Positions 36,730-48,190 are shown, counted from the first letter of the stretch. The stretch is DNA of 64,000 nt from Euglena gracilis (GCA_039621445.1 CP154957.1:33435979-33499978), one strand, 5' to 3'. Notes: generated from the letters alone by a model not told the origin. A program made the numbers and translations.

Positions 36730-38813
36730 GTGCACGCACCCCCCCAGGAACATTTGCTTTTTCCAAGGGCTCAAGCCCTAGGGGCTATAGGGGCTGTGAA
36801 ATGTCCAACACCCCCCACCCAGCCCCTAAACAATCATCTGATTCAGGAAATAAATTCCATGGAGGAAAAATGGGGAGATACCCCCCTGTACCAGAGACTT
36901 CAGAAAAGTCTAAAATGGTGGTCAAAAAATGCCCCCCCAGCAACATGTCAATTAATCAAAAATGGAATTCAACCCCCCTGGGTAAATCCCCCAAAATTGT
37001 CCACACACCCAAAACCCAGGGCCAATCTGGACCTGAACCAGGCAGAAAAAATTCTGCTGGATTACGAAAAAACTGGGTCAATAAAACGAGTTTGGGATTC
37101 AGAATCCCAGCATTTAATCCCATGGTTTCTAATTTCGAAACCAGAGGGGGGAACAACAAAATGGAGAATGATCAGCGACTGCAGAGAAATAAATCAGCAG
37201 TTTCAAGTAAAACCTTTCAAGCTGGATCACATCCAGCACATTTTCCCAGTTTTGGAAAAAGGCCACTGGGCAGCAAAAATAGACCTGAAGGATGCCTATT
37301 TCCACATTCCACTAAGTCCTGGCCTAAGGCCATTTTTAAGGCATCAGGTAGGGGGGCAGACCTGGGAATTTCAAACAGGCTGCTTTGGGCTAAATGTAAT
37401 GCCCCAAGTTTTCATGTCAGTAATGAAGACATTCGAAAAACTGTGGAGAAAAAGGGGCATCCAGGTATTTATTTACCTGGACGACATTTTACTGGTGGCT
37501 CCCACCCAAAACATTTTGCAAAGTCACCTGAACAGAGTTGTCAAAATTTGCTGGATTCTGGGTTCAAAATCAATATAAAAAAGTCCACCCTCCAGCCCAC
37601 CCAAGTGGTAACCCACCTGGGTTTTCAACTGAACTTCCAGGAAGGAAAGTTACAAGTGCCCCCCCAGAAAGTCAAAACTATAAAAAAGGAGCTGGGAAAA
37701 ATCGTGAAAAAAGATTACATGTCAAAAAGGCAGTTGGCTGCCATTTTGGGTCAAATAAGATGCAATCTAATGGCCCTGCCCTTTTTAAGGGCTTTTACAG
37801 ACACCCTGGCAAATTTTTTGGTGGCAAAGTCCACAGCCCCCTGGGACTCAAAACACCCCATTTCCCAGGAAATCAAGGCCCAATTAAGGGAAATAAAAAC
37901 TCTATTGGACACCTAGGGGGGCAGACCCTTCCCCCAAAATGCAACCAGAGAGTTGCACTCAGACAGCAGCACCCATGCCTGGGGGGGGCTGGACATCCAC
38001 ACAGGAGAAATTGTGCAGGAATTTTGGAGAAAAGACTCCATTTTACACATCAATGTAAAGGAGCTCAGTGCAGCAATAAACACTGTGAAAAGTTTGAGCA
38101 AACCGGGAGAAACAGTTTCTTTGTCTGTGGACAACCAGGTAATCTACTATTACCTAACAAAAGGTGGGGGCAGAAAAGACCCCTTCAACAAAATGCTAAG
38201 ACCATTTTTCAAATGGTGCATGGAGCACCAAGTAAACCTCCAAGTCAACTGGGTGCCTTCAAAGGAATGCCTAGCAGACCCCATAAGCAGATGGGAAATG
38301 GACAGGGGGGATTATTCTTTAGACCCCCAACTTTTTCAATGGTTAAGACAGCAATTCCAAAATTTCATAAATCTGGAAACAGATTTATTTGCCTCCCCAG
38401 GCAACAAAAAACTGCCCAATTTTGTGGCCAGGTGGCCCCATTGGGAGGCCACAGCAGTAAATGCACTACAATGTCCACTGGACAACATGGGGGATCTTTA
38501 TGCAAACCCCCCCTGGTCAATAATCCAAAAATTTCTGCCCAGGTTGAAAATGTTTCCCCAGACCAAAGTTTTGATGGTCACCCCCTACTGGGATTCAGCC
38601 ACATGGTGGCCCCAATTAATAAAAATGAAAGTTCCAGGGACCCCCTGCCTGAAAATCACCCCCTACAGGGGTATGTTCACCAATTGCAGGGGGGAACAAA
38701 TGCCACCCCCCAGGTGGCCCCTACTTTGCATGATTTGCTCAGGCAAATTTTGGAGGGGAAACAAATTCAGGTTAAAACCATTGAAGATTTCCTGGGGAGA
38801 AACCCCAGTTTAA
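36730..38813 (+). pseudogene. DIRS-1 reverse transcriptase-RNase H region
   Basis: RT landmarks in order: WFLISKPEGG, ISDCREINQQF, AAKIDLKDAYFHIPLSP, CFGLNVMPQ, and the catalytic YLDD at 37474-37485. After a frameshift near 37550 comes the connection (LGFQLNFQEGKLQVPP). An in-frame TAG at 37914 replaces the Trp codon present in DIRS-2. RNase H follows: HSDSSTHAWGG, NVKELSAA, SVDNQVIYYYL, CLADPISRW (acidic catalytic residues D-E-D-D visible). Then a domain with DLFASPGNKKLPNF, YANPPWSIIQKFL and PYWDSATWWPQL, the DIRS extension usually likened to a methyltransferase. Another frame change occurs near 38750-38790 before the recombinase. Confidence 0.88.
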
Positions 38814-39937
38814 AACGTTATCAGAGTGCTTTTGCACTTCTGTGGGTAATTTTGGAACACATGGGGGTGCCCCCCCCTGAAGCCACCACTGACCAAGTGG
38901 CTGACGCTTTAATACAATTATTTCAATTTTCAAAGGCCCAAGCCCGTAATGCATACAGTGCAATGCTTTTGATTCCTGGGTTTGGTGGACTGAGATTCCA
39001 CACCCTGTTAACCCCCTACAAGAGGCTTTGGAACCAAAATCTGGAGAAGTATGGGGCATTTTGGGATCCCCTCCCAATCCTCCTGGGGCTGGCCAAGACC
39101 CCTATGCCCACTGATATTTGTACATTGCGTACCCAGCTGATTTTTTGCTCACGAATTCTCTGTTTATATCGATCCTCTGACTTGGCACAAGTCAAACGAA
39201 CCACCAGTGTGTTGGGTAGGGCACCCTACATCAAAATTAAGCGTAAAGGGCAAAAATTACATAAGTGGGAGAGGGTTGTGTCCATACCCCAGTGTCCCCA
39301 AATAAGCCCATTTCATTTAATGATGTGCTATGTGGCTGCCACACGTTCATTCGTCAGACCTGGGGGCCCCCTCCTAATTTCATTAAAACCCCCCTTCAGA
39401 GCCATAAGTGCAGACACTGTTGCTTCTATCACAAAAGATTTTTTGGCCAAACATGGGGTGACTGCCCAGGTGTGGGGGGCCCACTCCACCAGAGGGGCAG
39501 GAGTTGGTTTACTGAAAAAATTGGGCCTTTCTGCCCAAGAAGTTTGTGAAATTGGCCAGTGGAGGGGGGTGGAGGCTTTTACAGCCCACTATCAACGACT
39601 GGGTGCCCAAGGTGCCCTGGAAAATGCCCTGGCCCCCCTAATTTCAGTGCACAATCTGGCCTCACAAGGGCAAAGTGCGGAGCCCGAGGTGTCTCGTACT
39701 CCCTCGAGGAAAACCGACAAGGGAGGAAGGGACACCGAGGGCGAAGCACAAAGACCTTGTGAGCCCGACCCCCCCACCCGTAAAAGAAAATTTGTCTTCA
39801 AAAGCCCTCGGTCAGAGAGTGGGGGCCAGGGGGGGGAGAGGGGGGGGACCCCCCCCAGGGGCAAGAAGTCACGTCGCCAAGTCGGGGCAGCATCGTCAGC
39901 CAACTCCGGCGAGGCGGCACTAAGCAGGGACTCCTAA
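38768..39937 (+). pseudogene. DIRS-1 tyrosine recombinase
   Basis: Core-binding part (DFLGRNPSLKRYQSAFALL; FSKAQARNAYSAMLLIPGFG) then the catalytic domain: Arg in CLYRSSDLAQV, His-x-x-Arg in HSTRGAG (39482-39496), and the nucleophilic Tyr in FTAHYQR (39590-39592). The frame stays open through the internal complementary region, giving a Ser/Arg/Lys-rich tail (RKRKFVFKSPRSESGG) to a stop at 39937. DIRS-2 has a matching tail, so translation across the complementary region appears genuine. Would insert the circular cDNA. Confidence 0.85.
39659..39763. repeat. DIRS-1 internal complementary region
   Basis: CCTCACAAGGGCAAAGTGCG...GAGGTG equals the reverse complement of the element's first bases. 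TCTCGTACTCCCTCGAGG...CTTGTGAG equals the reverse complement of its last bases. Confidence 0.9.
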
Positions 39938-39996
39938 CCCAACGCAGCAAACAATCCAAACAACACCGCCGGCGAGCAAGGCATGGCCTCACAAGG
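39896..39996. repeat. DIRS-1 right inverted terminal repeat
   Basis: TCAGCCAACTCCGGCG...GGCATGGCCTCACAAG, partner of 35531-35630. About 60 bp more (to 40057) is complementary only to the internal region. Confidence 0.88.
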
Positions 39997-40074
39997 TCTT
40001 TGTGCTTCGCCCTCGGTGTCCCTTCCTCCCTTGTCGGTTTTCCTCGAGGGAGTACGAGTTGGGTTCCTGACTCA

Positions 40075-40560
40075 CCAACTCTTTTTACTGAACTAAAGGA
40101 TGTGTATTTTCACATCCCCGTCAGTCAGTCCCTGAGGCCACGTTTAAGAGTCAGGTGGGGGGGGGGGCGCAGACCTGGGAAACCCAGGCAGGCTTTTTTG
40201 GCCTGAATGTCATGCCCCAAATTTTGATATGTGTGATTAAATTATGTGATTAAGATTCGAAAAGCTGTGGAGAAAAATGGGCATTCAGGTATTCATAAAC
40301 CTGGCGACATTTTGCTAGTGGCCCCAACTCAAAGCAAATGGCAAAGATTTGCTGAGAGTAGAGTTCAAAATCAATGCCAAAAAGTTTACCCTTCAGCCCA
40401 CCCAAATTACAAACCATCTTGGGTTTCGAATCAACTTCCAAGAAGCAAAATTACAACTGCCCCTGAGAAAGCAAAGGCAATACAAAAGGAACTGTGAGAA
40501 ATTGTGAAAAAAAGTTTTCACGTCAAAAAGGCAACTAGCTGCTATTTTGGGCAGATAAGG
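40075..40560 (+). pseudogene. Truncated DIRS RT fragment
   Basis: Reads LKDVYFHIPVSQSLRP, FFGLNVMPQI, IRKAVEKNGHSGI, DILLVAPTQ and VKKSFHVKKATSC-like pieces in shifting frames. It is the RT core of another DIRS copy with many substitutions, placed between DIRS-1 and DIRS-2. The remainder to 40728 has no recognised content. Confidence 0.75.
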
Positions 40561-40756
40561 TGAAAACTGATGGTGTTACCGTCGGGCCCGGGGACGCAGA
40601 GCAAGGCCAGGCCAGGGTACAAAAACACCAGAAAGGGGCAGGCGCGGAGGATTTCGCTTAGCGGATGTTCCTGATTTATGTGTGTTCTGTGCTGCTTTCT
40701 GTAGGCAGAACCAAGCCTGAAATCTTCGGACACCTCGGGCTCCGCACTTTGCCATT

Positions 40757-40855
40757 GTGAGGCCATGCCTTGCTCGCCGGCGGTTTGTTGTGATTGTTTT
40801 GGTGCGCTGGGTTAGGAGGTCCCGCTTAGTGCCTTTTTTCGCCGGAGTTGGCTGA
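40757..40855. repeat. DIRS-2 left inverted terminal repeat
   Basis: Reverse complement of about 45396-45495, including the CGCCGGAGTTGGCTGA inner end. Confidence 0.85.
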
Positions 40856-40975
40856 TTCTTAACTTGCCCTTCGACACCCAGAAGAAAGGAACAGAGTTCA
40901 CGAACGAGGAAGAACTGAGAAAAGAAGTCAATATCAATTCAATATCCAGAAGAACACGAACCAGACGAAAATCAA

Positions 40976-41776
40976 TTGAGAATTCAATTGTCAAATTTCA
41001 ATTTCGACTTCGATGAGCAATGCAGTGGAGAAGAAATTGGAATTATATGGCCACGGACGTCCTGGAGGAGTGGCCGCAGCAGCTGGAGACCTTGGAGATG
41101 CGGTCAACACGTGGCAAACCGTGGCCGTTCTTCCCACCCAGCCCCCCACCCCAGAAATTTCACAGCCCAAAACCCCCCCAGTGACGGCCACGGTCCTTGG
41201 ACCACTGTGGCCAGAAGGCCCAGAAGACAGAAGCCAGCCCCAGCCCTTGGTGGGCAAAGACTGGGCCATGGGGGCCCCAAATGCTGCACAATTGGACCAT
41301 CAAAGCCCACACATCAGGGGCATCTCCCCCAAAAGCGCCCAGCATCCTGGGCACCAATTGGCCAGAAGATGGGGAGATGGAATCAAGGCCAAGGAGGTCA
41401 ACACCACAGGGGCCATGGGGGCCAGTTTCACAAGCAAACCCCCTCAGGAAGGGGCAGCAAAGGTCTGTCCAACCCCCCCCATTCATCTATCACAACAGCC
41501 CCTCTCAAGGGGACAAGGGGGGGCCACAGCAGCCCCCCCAGATTTCCAATGGGGTTGGAGGCCAAGAAGAAATCAAGGCCTGGAAGACCACAAGATGGAT
41601 TATGGAAAAAAATTTATACATGGAGACCTTGGAGACAAGCAGGGTGGGCCCACAGTGGCCACCAAGAAGCTATGGAACCAGCAGGTGGACCCACAGTGGC
41701 CACCAAGAAGCTAAGGATGCTGCTGGAGAATCCCCCGAGGGACCCACAGTGGCCCTCTGCCAACAATGGGGGATAA
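40976..41776 (+). pseudogene. DIRS-2 gag-like ORF
   Basis: Frame chosen by agreement with DIRS-1 (SDGHGPWTTVARRPRR; RWNQGQGGQHHRGHGG). Followed at 41680-41890 by four short tandem units coding GGKGTHSGPF-like peptides (GGGACCCACAGTGGCCC repeated), absent from DIRS-1. Positional assignment as gag. Confidence 0.6.
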
Positions 41777-42229
41777 AGGGACCCGCAGTGGCCCTTTCAA
41801 TGACCCAGCCCCAGGAGGAAAAGGGACCCACAGTGGCCCTTTCAAGGACCCAGCCCCTGGGGGCAAAGGGACCCACAGTGGCCCTTTTGGAGGGAGGGGC
41901 AGAAACCCCTCCAACGTTTATTTCTCAATTCCCGATCAATCAATCAAGGGGGGGACCCACAGAGGCCCCCCTATGGTATGTCAACCAACCACATCAACAT
42001 GGAGAAGACCAGATAGGCCAAACAGGGGCATTAAGCCCTATGGTATGTCTTCCAACAACAAGATCATCCAGAGAGGTGAGCAGAGAGGGAGAGAGTGCAT
42101 GCACATCCCCCCAGAAAAAATTTCCTTTTACAAGGGCCCAAGCCCTAGGGGACCTGAGGGTGCAATGTCCAACACCCCCAGCCCAGCCCCCCCAGAATCA
42201 TCTTACCCAGAAAATAAATTCAATGGAGG

Positions 42230-44305
42230 AAATATGGGGAAACACCCCCCTCCATCAAAGGCTGCAAAAAAGCCTAAAATGTCCATCACCACCAGCCCAG
42301 CCCCCCCAAAATCATCTTATCCAGGAAATAAATTCCATGGAAGAAAAATGGGGAGACACCCCCCTCCATCAAAGGCTGCAAAAAAGCTTGAAATGGTGGG
42401 CAAAAAATGCCCCCCCCCCAACAACATGTCAACTCATCAGGGATGGCATTCAACCCCCCTGGGTCAGCCCACCAAAATTATCCACCCACCCAAAAATCAG
42501 GGCAAATTTGAACTTACCCCAAGCAGAAAAAATACTGCTGGATTACGAAAAATCTGGATCCATAAAGAGGGTGAGGGAATCAACCACCCAGCACCTGATC
42601 CCCTGGTTTCTGATTTCAAAACCAGAGGGGGGACAGACAAAATGGAGATTAATAAGCGATTGCAGGGAAATAAATCAAAGGTTCCAAGTGAAACCTTTCA
42701 AGCTGGATCACATCCAGCACATCTTTCCAGTTTTGGAAAAAGGCCACTGGGCAGCAAAAATAGACCTGAAGGATGCCTATTTTCATATTCCAGTAAGTCC
42801 AGGCCTAAGGCCATTTTTAAGGCATCAGGTGGGGGGACAGACCTGGGAATTCCAGGCAGGCTGTTTTGGCCTGAATGTAATGCCCCAAATTTTCATGTCA
42901 GTAATGAAGACATTCGAAAAACTGTGGAGAAAAAGGGGCATCCAGGTATTTATTTACCTGGACGACATTTTACTGGTGGCCCCAACACAACTCATCTTAC
43001 AAAATCACCTGAACACAGTGGTCAGGGATTTAAATAATCAAATCAGGATTCAAAATCAATGTGAAAAAGTCCACCCTACAGCCCACCCAAATCGTCAATC
43101 ATCTTGGCTTTCAGCTAAACTTCCAAGAGGGAAAATTACAGGTGCCCCCCCAGAAAATAAAAACAGTAAAAAAGGAGCTGGGAAAAATTGTGAAAAAAGA
43201 TTACATGTCAAAAAGGCAACTGGCTGCCATTTTGGGCCAAATCAGATGCAATCTAATGGCCCTGCCCTTTCTAAGGGCCTTTACGGATGCCCTGGCAAAT
43301 TTTTTGGTGGAAAATTCCACAGCCCCCTGGGACTCAAAACATCCCATTTCCCAAAGAATAAAGGACCAATTAAAGGAAATAAAAATTCTGCTGGACACCT
43401 GGGGGGGCAGACCCTTCCCCCAAAATGCAACCAGGGAGTTACACTCAGACAGCAGTACCCATGCCTGGGGGGGGGGGGGCTGGACATTCGAACAGGCAAA
43501 ATTGTGCAAGAATTTTGGAGGGAAAACTCCATTTTGCACATAAATGTCAAAGAATTAAGTGCAGCCATAAGCACAGTGCAAAGCCTCAGCAAGCCAGGGG
43601 AAACTGTGTCCCTATCCGTGGACAATCAAGTAATTTATTATTACTTAACAAAAGGGGGGGGGCAGAAAGGACCCTTTCAATTCCATGCTAAGACCCTTCT
43701 TCAAATGGTGCATGGAACACAACATAAACCTACAAGTAAAGTGGGTCCCCTCCAAAGACTGCCTGGCAGACCCCATAAGCAGGTGGGAAATGGACAGGGT
43801 GGATTACTCACTGGACCCCCAACTTTTTCAGTGGCTGAGACAACAGTTCAAAAATTACATCAGCCTAAAAACAGACCTTTTTGCCTCACCAGGCAACAAA
43901 AAACTGCCACAATTTGTGGCCAGGTGGCCCCACTGGGGAGCCACAGCAGTGGATGCATTACAATGTCCACTGGACAACATTGGGGATCTTTATGCAAACC
44001 CCCCCTGGTCTGTAATCCAAAAATTTCTCCCCAGATTAAAAATGTTTCCACAGGCCAAAGTTTTGATGGTCACCCCCTACTGGGATTCAGCCACATGGTG
44101 GCCCCAGTTAATAAAAATGAAAGTTCCAGGGACCCCCTGCCTGAAAATCACCCCCTACATGGGTATGTTCACCAATTGCAGGGGGGAAAAAATGCCACCC
44201 CCCAGGTGGCCCCTCCTTTGCATGATTTGCTCAGGCAAATTTTGGAGGGGAAACAAATACAAAATTCAACCATTACAGATTTCCTGGGAAGAAACCCCAG
44301 TTTGA
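42230..44305 (+). pseudogene. DIRS-2 reverse transcriptase-RNase H region
   Basis: An N-terminal segment is duplicated in tandem (about 42170-42290 and 42280-42400: the NKF(N/H)G...WG(N/D)TPLHQRLQKSLK coding unit occurs twice). RT core as in DIRS-1: WFLISKPEGGQTKW, KIDLKDAYFHIPVSPG, catalytic YLDD at 42955-42966. RNase H: HSDSSTHAWGG, NVKELSAAIS, SVDNQVIYYYLT, CLADPISRW, then DLFASPGNKKLPQF and PYWDSATWWPQL. Frame changes at about 43035, at the G run near 43469, and near 43680. Confidence 0.88.
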
Positions 44306-45422
44306 AAAGGTACCAAAGTGCCTTTACGCTTTTATGGGTAATTTTGGACAAAATGGGGGTACCCCCCCCCTGAAGCCACCACTGACCAAGTGGTTGACGC
44401 TTTAATTCAACTGTTCCAATTTTCAAAGGCCCAAGCACGCAATGCATACAGTGCTGTGCTATTGATCCCTGGCTTTGGGGGCCTGAGGTTCCATGCCATG
44501 TTGGCACCTTACAAAAGGCTTTGGAACCAAAACCTGGAGAAATATGGTGCATTCTGGGATCCCCTCCCAATCCTCCTGGGGCTGGCACAGTCCCCCCTGC
44601 CCTCTGATATATGTACATTGCGTACACAACTCATTTTCTGTTCACGAATCCTCTGTTTATACAGAAGTTCTGATTTGGCACAGGTCCAAAGAACCACCAG
44701 TGTGTTGGGGGGGGCACCCTACATCAAAATTAAACGTAAAGGGCAAAAGCTCCACAAGTGGGAGCGAGTTGTCTCCATTCCCCAGTGCCCCCAAATCAGT
44801 CCCTTTCATTTAATGATGTCTTATGTGGCAGCAACACGTTTCTTTATGAAACCTGGGGGCCCCCTTTTAATTACGTTAAAACCCCCCTACAAAGCCATTA
44901 AGGCAGATACCATTGCTTCCATCACCAAAGACTTTTTGACCCAACAGGGGGTACCCCCCCAGGTTTGGGGACCCCACTCCACCAGAGGGGCAGGGGTTGG
45001 TTTGCTAAAAAAAATTGGACCTTTCTGCCCAAGAAGTTTGTGAAATTGGTCAATGGAAGGGGGTGGAGGCTTTCACAGCCCATTATCAAAGACTTGGTGC
45101 CCAAGGTTCTTTGGAGGATGCCCTGGCCCCCCTTTTTTCAGTGCACAATCTGGCCTCACAATGGCAAAGTGCGGAGCCCGAGGTGTCTCGTACTCCCTCG
45201 AGGCAGACGGAGAAGGGAGGAAGGGACACCGAGGGCGAAGCACAAAGACATTGTGAGCCCGACCCCCCCACCCATATAAGAAGATTTGTCTTCAAACGCC
45301 CTCGATCAGAAGATGGGGGCCAGGGGGGGGGGGAGGTGGGGGAGAACCCCCCCAGGGAAAGAGACAGCGCCACGGTCGCCACGTCGGAGACAATGCAGCC
45401 AACTCCGGCGAGGCGGCACTAA
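44260..45422 (+). pseudogene. DIRS-2 tyrosine recombinase
   Basis: Same domain as DIRS-1: FLGRNPSLKRYQSAFTLL, then (after a C-run frame change near 44362) VDALIQLFQFSKAQARNAY, Arg in CLYRSSDLAQV, HSTRGAG, and after an A-run frame change near 45008, VEAFTAHYQRLG. The open frame runs through the internal complementary region to a basic tail ending at 45422. Confidence 0.85.
45153..45257. repeat. DIRS-2 internal complementary region
   Basis: CCTCACAATGGCAAAGTGCG...GAGGTG plus TCTCGTACTCCCTCGAGGCA...CATTGTGAG. Reverse complements of the two element ends. Confidence 0.9.
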
Positions 45423-45495
45423 GCGGGACCTCCTAACCCAGCGCACCAAAACAATCACAACAAACCGCCGGCGAGCAAGGCATGGCCTCACAATG
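45396..45495. repeat. DIRS-2 right inverted terminal repeat
   Basis: Partner of 40757-40855. Confidence 0.85.
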
Positions 45496-45649
45496 TCTTT
45501 GTGCTTCGCCCTCGGTGTCCCTTCCTCCCTTCTCGGTCTGCCTCGAGGGAGTACGAAATCACATGGCGGCAAGCATTGTGCATTGAATACAAAAGGTAAT
45601 TCCATAAGAAAAACTTGCTTTTGGAACAATGAATTCGAAATGTCTGAAA

Positions 45650-46300
45650 AGGCACTCAGAACAATGGCACTGCCCTTTTTAAGGACTTTCACAGATTCCC
45701 TGGCAATATTTTTGGTGGCAAATTCCTCAGCCCCCCCCTGGTTCAAAACTTTCAAACATTCAAAACATCCCATTTCGAAGCAACTGAAAGCCCAATTGAG
45801 GGGAAAATATCTTTTGGGCACCTGAACACCTTCCTCAAAATGCACCCAGAGAGTTTCATTCAGACAGCAGTATCATGCTGTGGGGGCTTGACATCCGACA
45901 GGAAAAATCGTGCAAGAATTTTGGAAAAAGACTCCATTTTTCACATAAACGTAAAAGAGCTACGGGCAACAATAAACACTGTAAAAAGCCCAGCAGACCA
46001 GCGTAAACAGTGTCCTTGTTAGTGGACAACCAGTAATCTACGATTACCTGACGGGGGGGGGGGGCAGAAAAGACCCCTTCAAATTCCATTCTAAGACCCC
46101 TTTTCAAAGAGTACATTGAGAACAACACAAACCTTCAAGTAAAGTTGGTCCCTTCAATGGAATGTCTAGCAGACCGCATAAGAAGATGCGAGATGGACAG
46201 TGGGGATTACTCTTAGACCCCTAGGAATTCCAATGACTAAAACAGCAGTTCAAAGAATTTATAATCCTGGAAGCAGATTTATTTCCCTCCCCAGGAAACA
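45650..46300 (+). pseudogene. Degraded DIRS RNase H fragment
   Basis: Matches DIRS-1/2 in order: LPFLRTFTDSLAIFLVANS, FIQTAV-type RNase H start, ILEKDSIFHINVKELRATIN, a VIYDYLT piece, then a G run and DRIRRCEMDSGDYS-like sequence. Many stops and frame changes. Confidence 0.75.
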
Positions 46301-48190
46301 ATAACTCACAACGTCTTTGTGCTACGCCCTTGGTGTCCCTTCCTCCCTTGTCGGTTTGCCTTGAAGGAATACAACTCCGCACTTTGCCCTTGTGAGGCCT
46401 GATTGTGCACCGAAATTAGGGCGGCCAGTGCATTTTCCAGGGAACCTTGGGCACCACAATGGGCTGTAAAGTCCTCCACCCACCTACACTGACCAATTTC
46501 ACAGACTTCTTGGGCAGAAAGTCCCATTTTTTTGAGTAAACCAACTCCTGAACTCTGCAGGGGTGAGCCCTCCATACCAGCGGGGGTACCCCATTTTTTT
46601 GGCGAAAAGATATTTGGTGACCAAATATGAGAATTTCTCATTGTCCCCAGATCAGCCCCTTTCTCTTGATGACGTCATATGTTTCAGCAACAAGGTCATT
46701 CGTCAGACCTGGGGACCCCTGTTGAATTCACTAAAACCCCTTTAAGGAAATAAGAGCAGATACAACTCTCACCCATTTGTGGAATTTTTGGCCTTTGCGC
46801 TTAATTTTTATGTAGGGTGCCTTGCCCAACACGATGGCTGTGCGTATGATTCTCTCCAAATCTGAAGATCTGAAAAACAGAGGATTTGTGAGCAAAAAAT
46901 GAGTTGTGTACAAATATCGTTGGGAAAGGGGGCTTGGGCCAGCCCAAGCAGGATAGAGAGAAGATCCAAATATACACCATATTTCTCCAAATTTAATTTC
47001 AAATCCTTTAGTATGGTGCTAACATGGTGTGGAATATCAATCAACCAAATCAAAAGAAGAGCACTTTTTGCATTTCGTGCCTGGGCCTTGGACAATTGAA
47101 ATGACTTCACTAAAGCGTCAACCACTTGGTCAGTTGTGGCTCCAGGGGGGTTACCTGGGTCGTGTACTAGAGTAGCCGGCTGAGAGCGGTGAAGGAGACC
47201 CAGAGGGGTGGACCCGGCAGCAAATTAAGGTTCGCCCCTGCCGCCAGGAGGGGGGGGTGTCTGACCTGGTTTCAAGCGGGTGTGCTTTTGGGACAGGGCT
47301 GCCCCAGAGGTGCCTCCGGGCCTGGAACAGACCCACCCTTGAGTTTGTTCCCAATTGAGTGGACCCGTGCACTGAGTTGGGAACCACGCATGCTGGGGTC
47401 ATGGACTGGAGTAACCGGTGCGTCGTCACGGTGAAGGAGACCCACCATAACTAAAGTGGAGAATATGCCTGGCGGGCGCTTGGTGGCCGGCGTCGAAAGC
47501 AAGGTAACTCCCACCATGCTCCAGCCACCTGCACACATGCACACAGACAAAAAGGGCCAGAGGAGGAGAATAGCGCTAATCCAGAAGAAGTGATAAAAGG
47601 TACCGAAAAAACAGCCATAGTGCACACAGGGGGGTACCCAAGTTTTCTCCAAGATCACCCATAAAAGTACAAAAGAAGTGTGATATCGTTTCATTCTGGG
47701 GTTTATCTCCAGGAAATATTCAGTGTATTTTTTTTATTTGTTTCCCTTCCATTATTTCCCTGAGCAAACCATGCAAAGATGGGGTCACCTAGTGGGAAGC
47801 ATTTTCTCCCCGTGCAGTTTTGAAACATTTCCCTGTAGGGGGTAGTTTTTAGGCAGGGGGTCTCTGGTACTTTCATCTTTATTAATTGGGGCCACCTGGT
47901 GTCCGAATTACAATAAGGGGTGACCATCAAAACTTTGGTCTGTGAAAATTCTTTCAATCTGGGGAGAAAAGTTTGAATGATTGGCCAAGGGGGGTTGACA
48001 TATAATCCCAAAATGTTGTCCAAGGGACATTGCAGTGCATCACCTTCTGTGGCATCCCAGTGGGGCCTCCTGACCAGAAATCTGGGCAGTTTTTTTGTTG
48101 CCTGATGAGGCAAAACATCTGTTTCCTGTTGAATTAAACTTTCGAAATGCTGCCTTAGCCAGTGAAAGAGTTGTGGGTCCAAGGTGTAAT
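46301..48190 (-). pseudogene. Degraded DIRS fragment, reverse orientation
   Basis: Read on the minus strand from 48182: FHWLRQHFES, LPRFLVRRPHWDATEGDA, YVNPPWPIIQTFLPRLK and PYCNSDTRWPQLIKM (RNase H extension); YHTSFVLLWVILEKTWVPP (about 47690-47630); then, beyond an insertion, VDALVKSFQLSKAQARNA (47120), recombinase pieces, and GVGLLKKMGLSAQEVCEIG (46560), ending at an internal complementary region (46305-46405). A small inverted piece of the recombinase (DDVICFSNKVIRQTWGP) reads on + at 46665-46730. Confidence 0.8.
47153..47629. mobile_element. Unknown insertion in reverse DIRS copy
   Basis: About 475 bp interrupting the recombinase region where DIRS-1/2 are continuous. It is flanked by similar AGGGGGGTTACC and AGGGGGGTACCC. 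Inside, GGTGAAGGAGACCCA occurs twice (about 47190 and 47430), each preceded by a (C/G)TAGAGTAGCCGG / CTGGAGTAACCGG word. Possibly a SINE, as there is a GGTTCGCCCC word at about 47229, but no convincing promoter boxes were established. Confidence 0.45.

Larger units (their letters stand above)
35506..40057 (+). mobile_element. DIRS-type retrotransposon DIRS-1, near complete
   Basis: About 4.55 kb. Left end CACCTCGGGCTCCGC... and right end ...CCTCGAGGGAGTACGA carry an inverted repeat of about 100 bp (35531-35630 vs 39896-39996). An internal complementary region (39659-39763) consists of the reverse complement of the left end followed by that of the right end, the diagnostic DIRS feature used to circularise the cDNA. 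Order: gag-like, RT-RNase H with a DIRS-type extension, tyrosine recombinase. No integrase or target duplication, as expected for recombinase-mediated insertion. Broken by frameshifts and one in-frame stop. Confidence 0.9.
40729..45556 (+). mobile_element. DIRS-type retrotransposon DIRS-2, near complete
   Basis: About 4.83 kb. Same plan as DIRS-1: left terminal repeat from CACCTCGGGCTCCGC (40731), right end ...CTCGAGGGAGTACGA (45556), inverted repeats about 40757-40855 and 45396-45495, and internal complementary region 45153-45257. The complementary region differs from that of DIRS-1 in step with its own termini (ACAATGG versus ACAAGGG), as expected if ends and internal region are re-copied from each other during replication. 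Frames change at homopolymers. Confidence 0.9.

Noticed and set aside
37538-39937. Single 799-codon protein
   Set aside because: Its first 400 codons are an out-of-frame reading of the RNase H region; only the recombinase part from about 38768 is real.
41197-44373. Single 1058-codon protein
   Set aside because: Only part (RT, about 42.4-43.0 kb) is in the coding frame. The rest is the wrong frame of gag, RNase H and the following domain, as shown by comparison with DIRS-1.
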